Shown: in pieces, positions 45,171 through 56,425 of the stretch
Layout: the number at the start of each line of letters is the position of its first letter
Position numbering within the stretch: position 1 is the stretch's first letter
DNA from: Sialis fuliginosa
Taxonomy: Eukaryota; Arthropoda; Insecta; Megaloptera; Sialidae
Direction of reading: 5' to 3'
NCBI GenBank assembly: GCA_961205875.1
Contig: OY540810.1
Coordinates: 33,914,001 to 33,978,000 of the forward strand
DNA: 64,000 nt
Program-made: the position numbers and the translations under genes
The notes under the pieces: model-generated
Seen by the model: the letters and a program-made list of their open reading frames with translations, nothing else
What the model was told of the DNA's origin: nothing
Database searches by the model: none

Positions 45171-45655
45171 AGGCCTCTATACACCACCCAATCTGCAGGG
45201 CCGATTTGTCGAGTGGTAGAGTGGGGGTACTGTAGACAGGGTGTCCACTTTCTGGAAAGTCAGGGAAGCCTAAAGTGGTCAGGGAAAGGTAGGGAATTTC
45301 TTTAAAATTCGGAAAAGTCAGGGAATTTATTAATTTTTTTTTAGAAAGTCAGGGAAAAAAAGAAAAAGGTCATTGAATTGAAAGTAAGTAACAAGTGTAA
45401 AATTTTCAAGTTATGACCAAAAAAAAAAAAAGGTCTTCAAATATTATTTCTGCACATTCTTGCTCCGGGGGCTCCCGAGTCAGGGAATTTTGAATCTGTG
45501 GTCAGGGAATTTTATTTCCAAAAACCAGTGGAGACCCTTATTCGCGGAATAATCGGCCTGGTTTGCCTATATAGGTACGACCCAATCTGCAGTACCCCCA
45601 CTCTACCACCTGACAAATCGAACCTGCAGATTGGGTGGTGTATATACAGAGGCCT
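45171..45655. mobile_element. TTA-flanked element (AGGCCTCTATACACC ends), interrupted
   Basis: Left AGGCCTCTATACACCACCC and right 'gggtggtgtatatacagagg' followed by 'cct' are inverted, flanked by TTA on both sides (45168-45170, 45656-45658), which fits a PIF/Harbinger-type target. The arms continue inward: 'gtggtagagtgggggtac' against 'gtacccccactctaccac'. Another MITE interrupts it at 45237-45538. Confidence 0.85.
45237..45538. mobile_element. Nested MITE, CAGGGTGTCCACT ends
   Basis: Left CAGGGTGTCCACTTTCTGG and right 'ccagtggagacccttattc' carry inverted (C)AGGGT-TCCACT words. The interior repeats 'gtcagggaa' at least six times. It sits between the two arms of the TTA-flanked element and so inserted later. 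No clear target duplication. Confidence 0.65.
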
Positions 45656-45658
45656 TTA

Positions 45659-46214
45659 CAATCAATCAGTCAATCTATTCAATATAAACACACATACATA
45701 CATAATATCAACTAATTATATAATTATAGTCATCCGTCTTTCATTAAGCATGCAACAACTCACGTAAATCACAATACGTGTAAATTATTTATGACACAGT
45801 CGTAAAATCTAATTATCTAAATTAGATAAATCTGAAGAAAAAAATATCAACGATCAATCAAATGATATGTGTATACATTGAGTTGTCACTCTCGCTGTGC
45901 AGTGTTGTGCAGTTGCATTGGAAAGCTGCGCCCCTCCCGGCCTAACTATTTATATGCACAACAACATACTCTCTGTCACTATCGGTGCACTGGCTCCATC
46001 CAAGGGCACTGAACGCAACATTCACCGGTGTTGCCACATTTTGCCGCGGATAATCTTCTTCTATTTTTATCTGAAAATTGAACAGATCGTAAAATGTCTC
46101 TATACATTATTAAATACTTTTATATTGCTTTCAGGTTAAGATATACCAAAAATTATATTATCTGACTGCAATACATTTATTTGGAATCTAAAAATGTAGG
46201 CTCTATATTTAAGT
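45659..46214. other. Mixed-composition spacer
   Basis: At 45890-46060 the sequence is less AT-rich ('gctgcgcccctcccggccta', 'caccggtgttgccacatttt') and carries an 80-codon open frame (45897-46139) with no recognised domain. It could be an untranslated exon or transposon remnant; undecided. Confidence 0.4.
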
Positions 46215-46620
46215 ATAGTGAAATGCATGGTAGTCTAGTTTTCATTGAAATTCGCTTATCATAGTAAGCTCCTCCCATTTGATTATTATAATATTTAAAT
46301 AATTTCTCCATGTACCAAACAAAGACAGATATTTTGAAACTCATTTTCTAGATAAAGATGTACTCTTTGTTTATAGTACTCATATATATTTGTGCGATTA
46401 AATTATTATGTAATCTATTGAAAATTGTATAAGTAAATTTTGGGACAGTAAATATTCGATATTCCGAATTTTAGTATTTAAGTATGTTAAACTTGATATA
46501 ACATTAATTAATGAAATGGACGTATATTTATATTTTTATTTAAAATGATGTAACTATATAAACTCCGCCCTAGAAAAAGATAACCGATGATGTTTGTCAG
46601 ACGACTTCTGAAGCTCATTT
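46215..46620 (-). repeat. Dispersed repeat family A, copy 3 (long, inverted)
   Basis: Reverse complement of 14490-14886, including 'cagacgacttctgaagctc', 'aaagataaccgatgatgttt' and 'gtaagctcctcccatttgat'. Divergence is moderate. No terminal inverted repeats were found. Confidence 0.8.
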
Positions 46621-49530
46621 TTACGAGATGTTGAAAGTATATTTGATAGTTGAACTGTTGATTGATTTAATAGATTGATTTAATAGAGAACACAGTATAA
46701 CTTATATTAAATGTTGTCATTAAATAAATTCTTATGGTGGATTGCATAAAATAAAAATAATAATTAGTTAATCTTCTATAAACGTTAACCCTAAATTTAA
46801 TCTACATATTTGGATTATGAACTCCACCATAACCGTAATTGACGTTTAATATAATTTAACTAGGTACTATGTAAATGAGTTAAAAATATGTATTTTCTTA
46901 GTCCTTAATAAATGTTAATTATTTTATCGCCAATTGTAATGCATGCAAGAGTGTTTTTTAGCTGCACTGTAATAGATAAAGAGTTTCAATAAAAAGCATA
47001 CAATTATGAATACATCGTTTTTTGTTGTCATTATAAGAGCTTAAGTCATGTTGAAAGAGGTAGGATTAAAGAACTAATAAAAAGATTAAGTTAATCCTAC
47101 TTATTAATTTAAATATTGAAAAGAGAAGTAAATAAAATAAAAAACTAGTAAAGAAATAATTTATTTCTTATGCTTATTTAATTCTTGATTTAATTTCTAT
47201 TAAATTGAAAATAACATTTAATATAATCTAAACTAAACGGAATCTAGGTTAAAGGTAGTGTCAAATTTAATTACTTCACTATTCGTCGATGACCCTAATG
47301 ATTAAGTACCGTAAAGAAAAACGATAATACAATAATAATACATGATAGAGTAGTAGGGACACATGAAGGGGGAGTCTGATTGTCACGATCTGGCAACATT
47401 GCATCATTCGAGCTGGTCGACTCTTGTATGCAAGTTACCATGACGTTTGGTAAACAAAGATGGGACTATCCTGACATATTGATCCGAAAGAGATGACATA
47501 CGTGTCTTGCATAGTTGCATATGGAATGATGGACAGAAATGGACATGGTGGGTGTGTGAGTGAGATGGGTAATGATAAAAGGACGTAATCTTTGGGTAGA
47601 TTAGGTACGTTATTGGGGTGGTGTATTGAACATAGATGATTGGAAGAAATGGGACATCGAAAAGAAAATGTTTTATCGATTTGGGCTTATTGTATATTCA
47701 GTATTGTCTGAAATGTTGCTCGTATTTGAAGAAATGTATTTTGTTATTATAGTTATCTGAAGTTATTTGGAATATTGTTTTGTTTGTATGCAATTTGGGT
47801 GTTAGGAATTTAATCAACTTTCTGTTTTTGCAGTACATATCTGTAACTTAGTTTAATAATATAGAAGATATTTAGAGTATGAATTTAAATATTGTCATGT
47901 TTGTCATGTCTCATCTGAAGTTGTCTAACAGTTGTCATTATAATAAATATCTTGAAATTGCCAATTAGACACTTTCCTGTAATGTGGAAATCAACGTCGT
48001 GTCGTGGTAATCGATAAACTTGATTTATAGGTTACAAACAAATACTGTACATTCTATGTTAATCGTAGACAAGGAAAGATGAAAGGACAAATAACACATT
48101 GCCTAGCGTTGTTACCATATCGCTCCACGAGTCATTGGCGTATCGTTCATTCAAATTCAATTGTAATTTAAAGCATATTTGCATATTATAAATTTTCAAT
48201 TGACGTATCTGGGATAATATGAATGGAAATGACGAAAGTGACATTTAAGAAAAATGGCCGCCGTAATATTTTCATATACGGACTAGCATTGGTTGTTATG
48301 CATCCATAGTCTAATCTAAGATATTAATAATACTAACAGAGGTAATGAGTATTACAAAATGATATCTACAATATATTCTACAATAAAAGAATACTTTCCT
48401 GAAACAATGTTTACAATAGAAACTCGTTGTTATTGAACGCTGATGGAATAGCTAAAGTTTGGAATAAAGTATTATTATTGTTATTTCTCGAATGATTTCA
48501 AATGAAAAATGAAACAGTAAATGGGAACCTCTTTGGATTTGATTGGATATTTTTATAGCAATGAATTTATGTATAGTTTGTTGTTTATCAGAAAAATAAG
48601 GAAACCCAGATCAGAGTGCTGAGTATTGACTTTTACAATCACTCCCAATCAGTTGCAGTTTGTCGATTTGCTATTTCTTGAACCAGAGTTCGTATATTTT
48701 AAATTTAATTTAAAGAGATTTTACGTTTCAATAATTTACTAAATTAGTAATTTTTTTCTGACGATTCGTATTAAAAATTGTAAACTTTGTTTAAAAAATA
48801 TTGGTCAATGTAGGCAATGTAAACTAGGTTAATTTTTGGAAATTCAACATATTTATTATGTCTATATGTCTTCAGAACCGATAAATTTTACTTATTATCG
48901 ATATTTAGAATATTATAATTCTTGTGACTCATTACTCTGACTTGTAAACTATAAATATGTTTTTTTTAAACATTCTGACACTGTTAAACAACATTATTGT
49001 GCAACAAAAATAATATTTATTATATTATGAATGTGGGAAATATATTTGCTATAAATAACTATTGTTCCATTTTGTATTTATCTATTTGTGTAAAAACGAA
49101 TCATACTTTATGTATTTCTATTGTTTTCTTTATTATGAATTATATTCCTATTAAAATCTTAACTCACTTCACGACAGCTTATTATATTTTGAAATTAACT
49201 TTGAAAATATAAACAAGCCAAGCATATTGCAAATGAATTTATGTTAAATATGTATATAGAGATAATGTAATCTTAGAATGTTTATTTATATTATTATGTA
49301 AAATAAAGCATATGTAATGTATAATGAAGAATAACAGCATTGTCTGTATATTATAATGTATTCGTTTATTAGATGAAAAGAAAATGAAAATTGTTTTCTG
49401 AAAGGAAAAGTGTGTTACTTCACGCTAGTTAAATAACCGTTACTTACACGAAATGAGTGTTTGTGGTGTATAATAGTTTTTATTTTTAATTTGTTATTTT
49501 AATCAAACATCATTGCTTGCTTAAATATTA
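46621..49530. other. Longest stretch without recognised repeats (2.9 kb)
   Basis: No element ends, tRNA or convincing coding frame. A block at 47380-47620 is clearly less AT-rich ('gtcacgatctggcaacattg', 'gatggacagaaatggacatg') and 48050-48300 contains 'aaaatggccgccgtaat'. If the window contains hidden exons or a promoter, this is one of the more plausible places, but there is no direct evidence. Confidence 0.4.
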
Positions 49531-50175
49531 GGGTGTTTCGTTTGAAACGAATATTTTTTTTTTCCTCCGACACTGTGAAATATTGTTCTCAACACTGAAA
49601 AAAAAATTCCCTGAAAATTTTAGCCCTTAATTTTAATTTAAAGTACTTCCTTTTTTATTTTGAATTTTTCCCATTTAAAATACATGTATTTTAAACCACG
49701 TTTTTTTTAATTTCTATATCTTGGCTGGATTTTAAACTATTATGTTGATAAGCATTGGTATTTGTAGTATATTTAACGCTCTTTTGAAGACCTTAGGACA
49801 ATTTCAACCCAACTTATTTCATATTATTTTTATTAGCCCTGTTAGTCATTTTTTTTATTTTTTTCAGGGCTAATAAAAATAATATGAAATAAGTTGGGTT
49901 GAAATTGTCCTAAGGTCTTCAAAAGAGCGTTAAATATACTACAAATATCAATGCTTATCAACATAATAGTTTAAAATCCAGCCAAGATATAAAAATTAAA
50001 AAAAAACGTGGTTTAAAATACATGTATTTTAAATGGGAAAAATTCAAAATAAAAAAGGAAGTACTTTAAATTAAAATTAAGGGCTCAAATTTTCAGGGAA
50101 TTTTTTTTTCAGTGTTGAGAACAATATTTCACAGTGTCGGAGGAAAAAAAAATATTCGTTTCAAACGAAACACCC
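49531..50175. mobile_element. Near-perfect palindromic MITE (hairpin), GGGTGTTTCG ends
   Basis: Two arms of about 311 bp (49531-49841 and 49865-50175) are inverted copies with only a handful of mismatches visible on reading (for example 'gggctaaaatt' against 'gggctcaaatt'). They are separated by about 23 T-rich bases. Ends GGGTGTTTCGTTTGAAACGA are perfectly mirrored, with TA flanks (49529-49530, 50176-50177). No coding frame. The very high arm identity means recent formation, gene conversion or selection for hairpin structure. Confidence 0.95.
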
Positions 50176-50177
50176 TA

Positions 50178-51604
50178 TTAAATATACATTAAATTAACGA
50201 TTTTTGTATTTCTATACGTTTTAAGAGATGTTATATATACGGAAAGAATTCTATTGTATGTATATTAAAATTAGTAAAATGGTTTAGGTCAGGCCTGGCC
50301 AACCCAAATTGCTCCAACAACAACCTAAAATGATTCGAGGGCCGCACTTAAATAATAACATAAAAAATAATGTCACTTTGGTGTAAGTTGAGCATGTGAG
50401 TAATTTTTGCTCACGAATTGTATTTTTTTCTCACGTCCGATCACGCTTGTGACAAAAATTAATATATCATGTTATAAATTAACTTTTGTATGTATTCGAG
50501 TTGATATTTCTATGAAAAGTTGAAATTTATCTATGAAATTTCTATAAAAAGTGAAATAAAAGTCATGAAAGTTGACTAAAAAGTTTTGAGTTTTAGATTT
50601 CGTTAAAAGTATGTTTTTTATATAATGGTTGCTCTAGTTACGTTACTTTGGAAGTTATAAGATAATCTTTGCTTGTAAATACTACTCTGAAAGAATTTTT
50701 TTAAATAATCTGTAGCTCAGAGGGTGTTGAAGATAGACCCCCCCCCTGCCCGTACAATTTTTTATTCACAATGAGCCAAGGAATCAGCTCTTAAAATATC
50801 TGTATCCCAAACCGGACCACCCTGTATATTTTATATTAACACGAGTTTTCTATGCAATGCTACAAAGTATGCGAAATAATATGTATCAATTATTATTGTT
50901 CAATATTCAATATCTCATATAAATATAGTCATCATTAAAAGTGGGATAATTTTTTATTTGTGTATTTATAATAATATGCTGTAATATTTAAACGGACTTT
51001 ATTATTATCTTTTAATTATTTGTTGAACACCTTTGCAAAATATTGTAACGGAGAAATTTCAAATTAAAGATATTATCATACCATTTGTGTTTATATTATT
51101 TTCAGTGTCTTTATTTTATTTGTTCAAAAAGGGTGTTAAAAGCTGTTAGCAAATTAGTCACTGTTTTTTACTTAATATAAAATAAAATAATCTACACTAA
51201 ATTATCACAGTACAAACGAAAAGGTGTTAAAATTTCAATCCCAAGGCAATGATAAGTAATGAATAAAAAGATATCAAAATCAGATAACTAATTAAATATT
51301 TTACATTATGCTCATTATAAAATATCTAAAAGATCTTGGATATTTATTCAATTTTACAAAAATCCACATCATTATTTAAACAACGTATCATATTAAAAAA
51401 AAACCTTATGCATTTCTTGTATAAAAAATTACCCGTCGAATTGATTGCGATCTGAGTTTGGCTATCACGACAGTAACTGACGAGGAAACATGTGGTGAAG
51501 AAGTAAGATATTATTTTGATAAGTTTTTTCAGACCAGTTTCATGTCGAATTGTATGTAGGGTAAATACGTTACTAGTACATAGTACCCAAATCAATTAAA
51601 AATA
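50178..51604. other. Spacer with two solo transposon ends
   Basis: 'caggcctggccaacccaaat' with 'gagggccgcactt' (50294-50352) is a hAT-like left end. 'gtatcccaaaccggaccacc' with 'ctgta' (about 50803-50826) is the right end of an element with CAGGGTGGTCCGG ends. Neither partner is found. A C-run lies near 50738. The remainder is AT-rich and featureless. Confidence 0.5.
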
Positions 51605-51792
51605 ATGTGCCATGCAGGCCCTGAGAGAGCTTCGATGGGGCCCGGGCCAAATAACACTTCGTTTCGCGAGCGTAAGGAAATTTCTAACAAATTTCGTATT
51701 ATTTTTAAAATTTTCGGAGGCCCTGATGTTCAGGGTCCCGGGCCGTACGGCCCTCCTAGCCCCCCCCCCCTCTATCTGGGCCTAGTGTCATG
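51605..51792. other. GC-rich inserted block, 'gggcccgggcc' type
   Basis: 'gatggggcccgggccaaata', 'cagggtcccgggccgtacgg' and a C13 run contrast with the AT-rich flanks. 'gcaggccctgag' near the left and 'tgggcctagtg' at the right are loosely inverted, suggesting a degraded transposon. The 91-codon open frame across it (51605-51880) is not judged to be a gene. Confidence 0.5.
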
Positions 51793-51794
51793 GG

Positions 51795-51965
51795 TGCTAC
51801 AGGACTTTCTTTTCGTATTATTGAAAATAAACATTGGGAATGTATCTACTAATACAAAACGAATATTTCTGGAAAACTAATAAAATATAGATCAAAATTG
51901 ATGGGGCATAAATTATAGATAAAATTATTCTATGTTACTTTTATCTAAAACATATTTTTCTAACT
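51795..51965. repeat. ACTTTCTTATAC family fragment
   Basis: 'acaggactttcttttcgta' and 'gatggggcataaattataga' correspond to the end and interior of the family at 10.5 and 43.5 kb. Degraded; ends are not defined. Confidence 0.45.
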
Positions 51966-52983
51966 CGTACCAACTGTACAAAAGCTAAATATTTTTTATT
52001 TCGCGCTTGAATTCCGAATAGAAGGATTCAAATAATAGCGCGGTAAAGAATATTGGATAACTATTTAAATCGTTTTATAATTATCACTAATTAGCTGCTC
52101 TTGCTTGACATTAGACACATTTACCTTACTTGAAAGTTAAACAGCATTAATTTTTTATGAGCATTGTAATTTGTTAAATGCTACTGCATGTTATATTTCT
52201 CTTCATATTTTTATTGTCTTCAGGGTCGTTAACACGGGGTTTATTATTGTAATCCATTTTATGATTCTTGAGGTTTTTAAAGGTCAATGGTAATTGAAAA
52301 CTGGCGTGGCTTCGAGAGAAATTATTTTAAGTGAGAGACTTTTTAATATCGACCTGCGGTAAAAGTTGCTGAATATGTCAGATGAAGTGCTACATATATC
52401 TTAAATGTAACAAAAAAAGGTTCTGTGAAATTTTATTCTTACAAATTTTAATAACGTAGGTAATAGTTAAGTTCTTTTTTTTATTTGTACATTTTATTGA
52501 ACTGGTAATATTGGTATGGTGAAACTTCTTCAAACGTATATTCCCCCTCTGCCCTCTACTCCAAATTGCTAGTGTTAACTTGATGATAAAAACTTTGCAT
52601 AAAATAAAGTATAAAATTGGTTGTATTTCAACTATTATAATAGCATGAATGAGATATTTTTATATAAAAATGTTTAAAGTATCCGGTATCACGTTACATT
52701 TTATTATTAAAATGATAAAGTTTAGTTTGCTATTGCTAAGGTTAGGTTAGGCAATTTTAAACGAAACTTTTCGGTATCGAACTGATATTGTGTCTGTTTG
52801 CTATCTGACAATAAACTAAAAAAGTGAATAGCGTCGGAACAAATTTTTTTCTAAGGGGGCAGTACGAACCTCAAAAATTAAGCTGACCTAACTTTACTTG
52901 GCGTTCTTAAAATTCAAAATTAACTTCAATTTTCTTTGGCTTGATTAATATCGTATTATTTGTTAAAAAAATAAATAGAAATA
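51966..52983. other. AT-rich spacer
   Basis: 1 kb with no gene or element recognised. Confidence 0.4.
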
Positions 52984-53133
52984 CAGTGGAACCTCGTTAG
53001 TACGTTTTTAAAGAGATTGAGGGAAAACTCATACTAACGAGAAAAACGTATTAACGAAATATTTTAACATGGGTCTTATGGAAGAAGGCCGGGACCTAAA
53101 AAAAAAAAAAAACGTACTATCGAGGTTTCACTG
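52984..53133. mobile_element. pogo/Tigger-like MITE (TA target)
   Basis: Left CAGTGGAACCTCGTTAGTAC and right 'gtactatcgaggtttcactg' are inverted with few mismatches, and TA lies on both sides (52982-52983, 53134-53135). The CAGT(G)..ACCTCG layout is characteristic of pogo/Tigger-type ends. 150 bp, includes an A-run. Non-coding. Confidence 0.88.
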
Positions 53134-53135
53134 TA

Positions 53136-54116
53136 CTCACTTTTTATTTTTCTTTGTCTCTGATTAAAGTTGTGGTAACATTTTATAATTTGTTTCTGAG
53201 CTTTAACATCAGTTTACAAAAATTAAATAATTTTAAGAGTACAAAAATTACAGAAAATAGATTTTTTATAATTGCACATCGCTTCAAACTCGCCCTAAAA
53301 ATAATAAGGTATAAATTTTGAAAGGAAAAAAGTAGTCATTGCCCCGTCACTGAAAAATTTGTGTGTGTGGGGGGGGGGGACTACTTCCCCCCGACTCTGG
53401 CGCCAATGTTCATAATTTGTAAATCGAAAACTGGGGTAAAATTTTAGTTTTTTAATTATTATTTTGTAATCTAACCCATTCTTCTATAAGAACTATTAAG
53501 AAACCTATAAATATTAAATTCACATTCAAGAAAGTCGAGAAAATCACAGGGGAGAACAAAAAAAACAGTTAATCACATGAAAAACTTAAAAAACGACAAA
53601 TGTCTTTTATAAAATTCTCAGTACGATTAAATGACATAACAGATTACCTATGTTTAAAAAGACACATGTACACGTACTTCTTTTGTTTCTGTTCGTCTTG
53701 TCTGTACGAGTATTATCTTTATATAAATCGCAACATTTATGATCAACATCAGGTGTTTGTAATATGTCGAGCGTGAAAGTAAAGGACAGAACATAATGTG
53801 GCTGACCAATCACAACAGAGATCTGTACAGATGTAAATTAATCAGCTGATTTCATAAATATTTCTCCAACAAGTGCTATCGAGAGATAACGTTTGAATTT
53901 ACATGTTGTGATTGTTTTTTTATTATCTGCAAAAGTAAATAAATTAGATTGTATTTATTTGTTTTTTTGTACTATGTACTATATTTTACTTATAATGTCG
54001 ATATATTTTTGTAGATTACTTTAATATCAACAAGTAAAAAATTGATTAAGTAATATAAATATTTATTTAACGATTTTATAAAATTTGTTATTTTTTACAA
54101 TTGCTTTGTTTATATA
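53136..54116. other. AT-rich spacer with G-run
   Basis: A G11 tract at about 53370, followed by 'ctacttccccccgactctgg', forms a short imperfect G/C palindrome. No gene recognised. Confidence 0.4.
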
Positions 54117-54679
54117 AGGTAAAAACACCAGTTATGGCCGATGTAGGAGGAAGTTTTCGTTTTTTGTTTTTGTTTTATTAATGGGCTTGTTTTTTCGTAA
54201 TTATCATGAACTCATGTTACTAATAAAACAAGTAACTCTTTATTTAATCAATTTAATTATCAAAGTCCGCAAATATAGTTTGTCTTTTAATTTTTTTATT
54301 TTGTTTATGTTTTTTCTCCAGTAATGGATAAAGTAAAACCAGTAATGAGTACGCAGTGATGGACACTTGCTAATAATTACAAAATGATAAGCACTACGAC
54401 ACAAAAGATATAAAAGAAAGAATCGTCAAATTTGAAACAATGTAAAGCAGTTGCTATGATAATATAATAATTAATAAATAAATTATACTGATAATTAGTT
54501 TTAATGTTCACCATTTTCACACTTATTGGCCGGTTGTCATCAAATCACGTTGTAAGACTGTATATAGATTAATATTCAGGAATGGTAGTAATCAAATATC
54601 AACAAATATTTCTAATTCAGTACTTTTAATTTAAAAATAGCCATTACTGGGGTCATATCCAAGACTGGTGCTAGTACCT
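54117..54679 (-). mobile_element. MITE family C, copy 3 (diverged left end)
   Basis: Right end 'aagactggtgctagtacct' and left end AGGTAAAAACACCAGTTATG, with TA flanks (54115-54116, 54680-54681). The interior has 'cagtaatggataaagtaaaa' and 'gacacaaaagatataaaaga' as in copy 2. The left end has lost the 'ctggc' core by substitution, and the element is 100 bp longer than copy 1, so this is the most diverged copy. Confidence 0.85.
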
Positions 54680-54681
54680 TA

Positions 54682-55508
54682 TTTATTTAACGACTTTATA
54701 AAATGTGTAATTTTTTTACAATTGTTTTATTTATTTCAAACAAGTTTACTGAATTGATTCATTTATGAAAATATTATAGTTGTATGTTATTTATAAACAT
54801 TTCCACTGAATATAATGGAATGTTTGTGACAATGTTTGGTTATTTAAAAGTTTATTTGTAATGGATATGACGTTATAATGATAATTAAACCACAAAAGGA
54901 AATAGCAATTATATCACTCGAGAGTAATAATTATACAACGAAACATATTATAGTAGAATAAATATGAATGCATTTGAATTGGATGACATAATAAGCTAAT
55001 GAAATATATTTACAAACGAGTATTTTAGTAGCTCAAGCGACTAATTTCACATTTTGATGATTTTTTAAGTTTTAGTACTTTTTAGGAAATAAAATAAAGA
55101 TTAATTTGACATATTTTTTCATTCAAGCACCAATAAATTCTAGAATTTTGGGATTCGTTGGACTATTAAAAAGAGGGTGTGTGTATTTATGTACGCGTAC
55201 ATCTAGTGTACAAATGCAAAACTAAAAACCTGTTTTACCGACTATCATAACAGAAATCTGTGTTATCTGCACGTGACCTAATTTAATGGTGTTAAATTTG
55301 TTTCCGTTACGCGCATCGTTGCATTACTAAAATTTTACCCTTAACGCGCCTAAAGATGAAAAAGGATAACAAATTCATCTATTTGAATCGTTTTGCCTAA
55401 TATCTGTAAACGTTGTCGCAACAATGTAAATATTATAAACCATTTTAATAGATTTTAGAATTTTTAAACTCGAAAACTACTGAACAAGTTTAAACGGGAC
55501 TTTCACTG
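54682..55508. other. AT-rich spacer
   Basis: No gene or element recognised. A mixed-composition patch at 55180-55340 has 'ttccgttacgcgcatcgttg'. Confidence 0.4.
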
Positions 55509-56425
55509 TTAAGGGGTGGGGGGGGGGGGGTAAGGTTTTAAAATGCATTTTTTTTTTAAATTTTTTTTCTGAATGTACAACATGTCGAGAGTATTGTGTC
55601 AAAATTTCAAGTAAATCGGAATAAAACTAACGAAGATACAGCGTTTCAAGCGACCGACCCTCATGCTTGATTTTTATACGGACAAACTGCACGTACAAGT
55701 AAAGAGGGTAGAACCCAACTTAGGCAAAAGCAAAAAGATGCATTGGACATCCTGAATGACAGTGTTTCACTGTACGGAGCTGGCATTGATGATTCTGTGT
55801 AATTATAAAAAAATATACCCTTTTATTGATGCTTAATTTTGGATGTTCGAGTATAATAAACTTTAAATCGATTTTCTCGCAAATGTCATTTTTGAAGTTC
55901 GTGAACATTATAACTCAAAATCTACTTGACCGATCCTTTTGAAATTTTAAACACTATTTCTACACATAAATCAACAGGTAATCACGGAGAGTTTTTTTTT
56001 TTTTACCATTTTTTTCCATTTTATAATAACAAATTCACCGAAATTTTTAGTGAAAATCACGTTTTTCACTTTCAAATGCTGCTAAAAATAATTAAATCGA
56101 AAAAAACAAAAAAACTCTATGTGACTACCCAGGGAAACAAATCACCTTTCAAGCACATTTCGATTTTTTTGTTTTACATGATCCGGTAACGAGTTATGGT
56201 GTTCACCGCATAACAACTTTTTTTCGAGGCGCCTTTAGAGATTTGCTGTCATGGACTTATTTTTTGATATTTTTAATTGAAAATTTTTCCAAAGATACTT
56301 TAGATGTCATACTATAACGTGTATATGAAATAAATAAACCAACATGATTCATATCTTCAAAAAAAAATCATGAAAATATGCCTTTTTTTCGCCTTTAAAA
56401 CCTTACCCCCCCCCCCCCCCCTTAA
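55509..56425. mobile_element. TTAA-bounded element with G/C-run termini
   Basis: TTAA, a G-rich run and 'taaggttttaaa' at the left are mirrored at the right by 'tttaaaaccttac', a C run and TTAA (56422-56425). About 30 bp are inverted. The 917-bp interior is not a full palindrome and has no transposase frame. TTAA suggests piggyBac-type insertion, but the ends begin GGGG where piggyBac has CCC, so this may be another TTAA-targeting or simply flanking motif. Confidence 0.65.
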
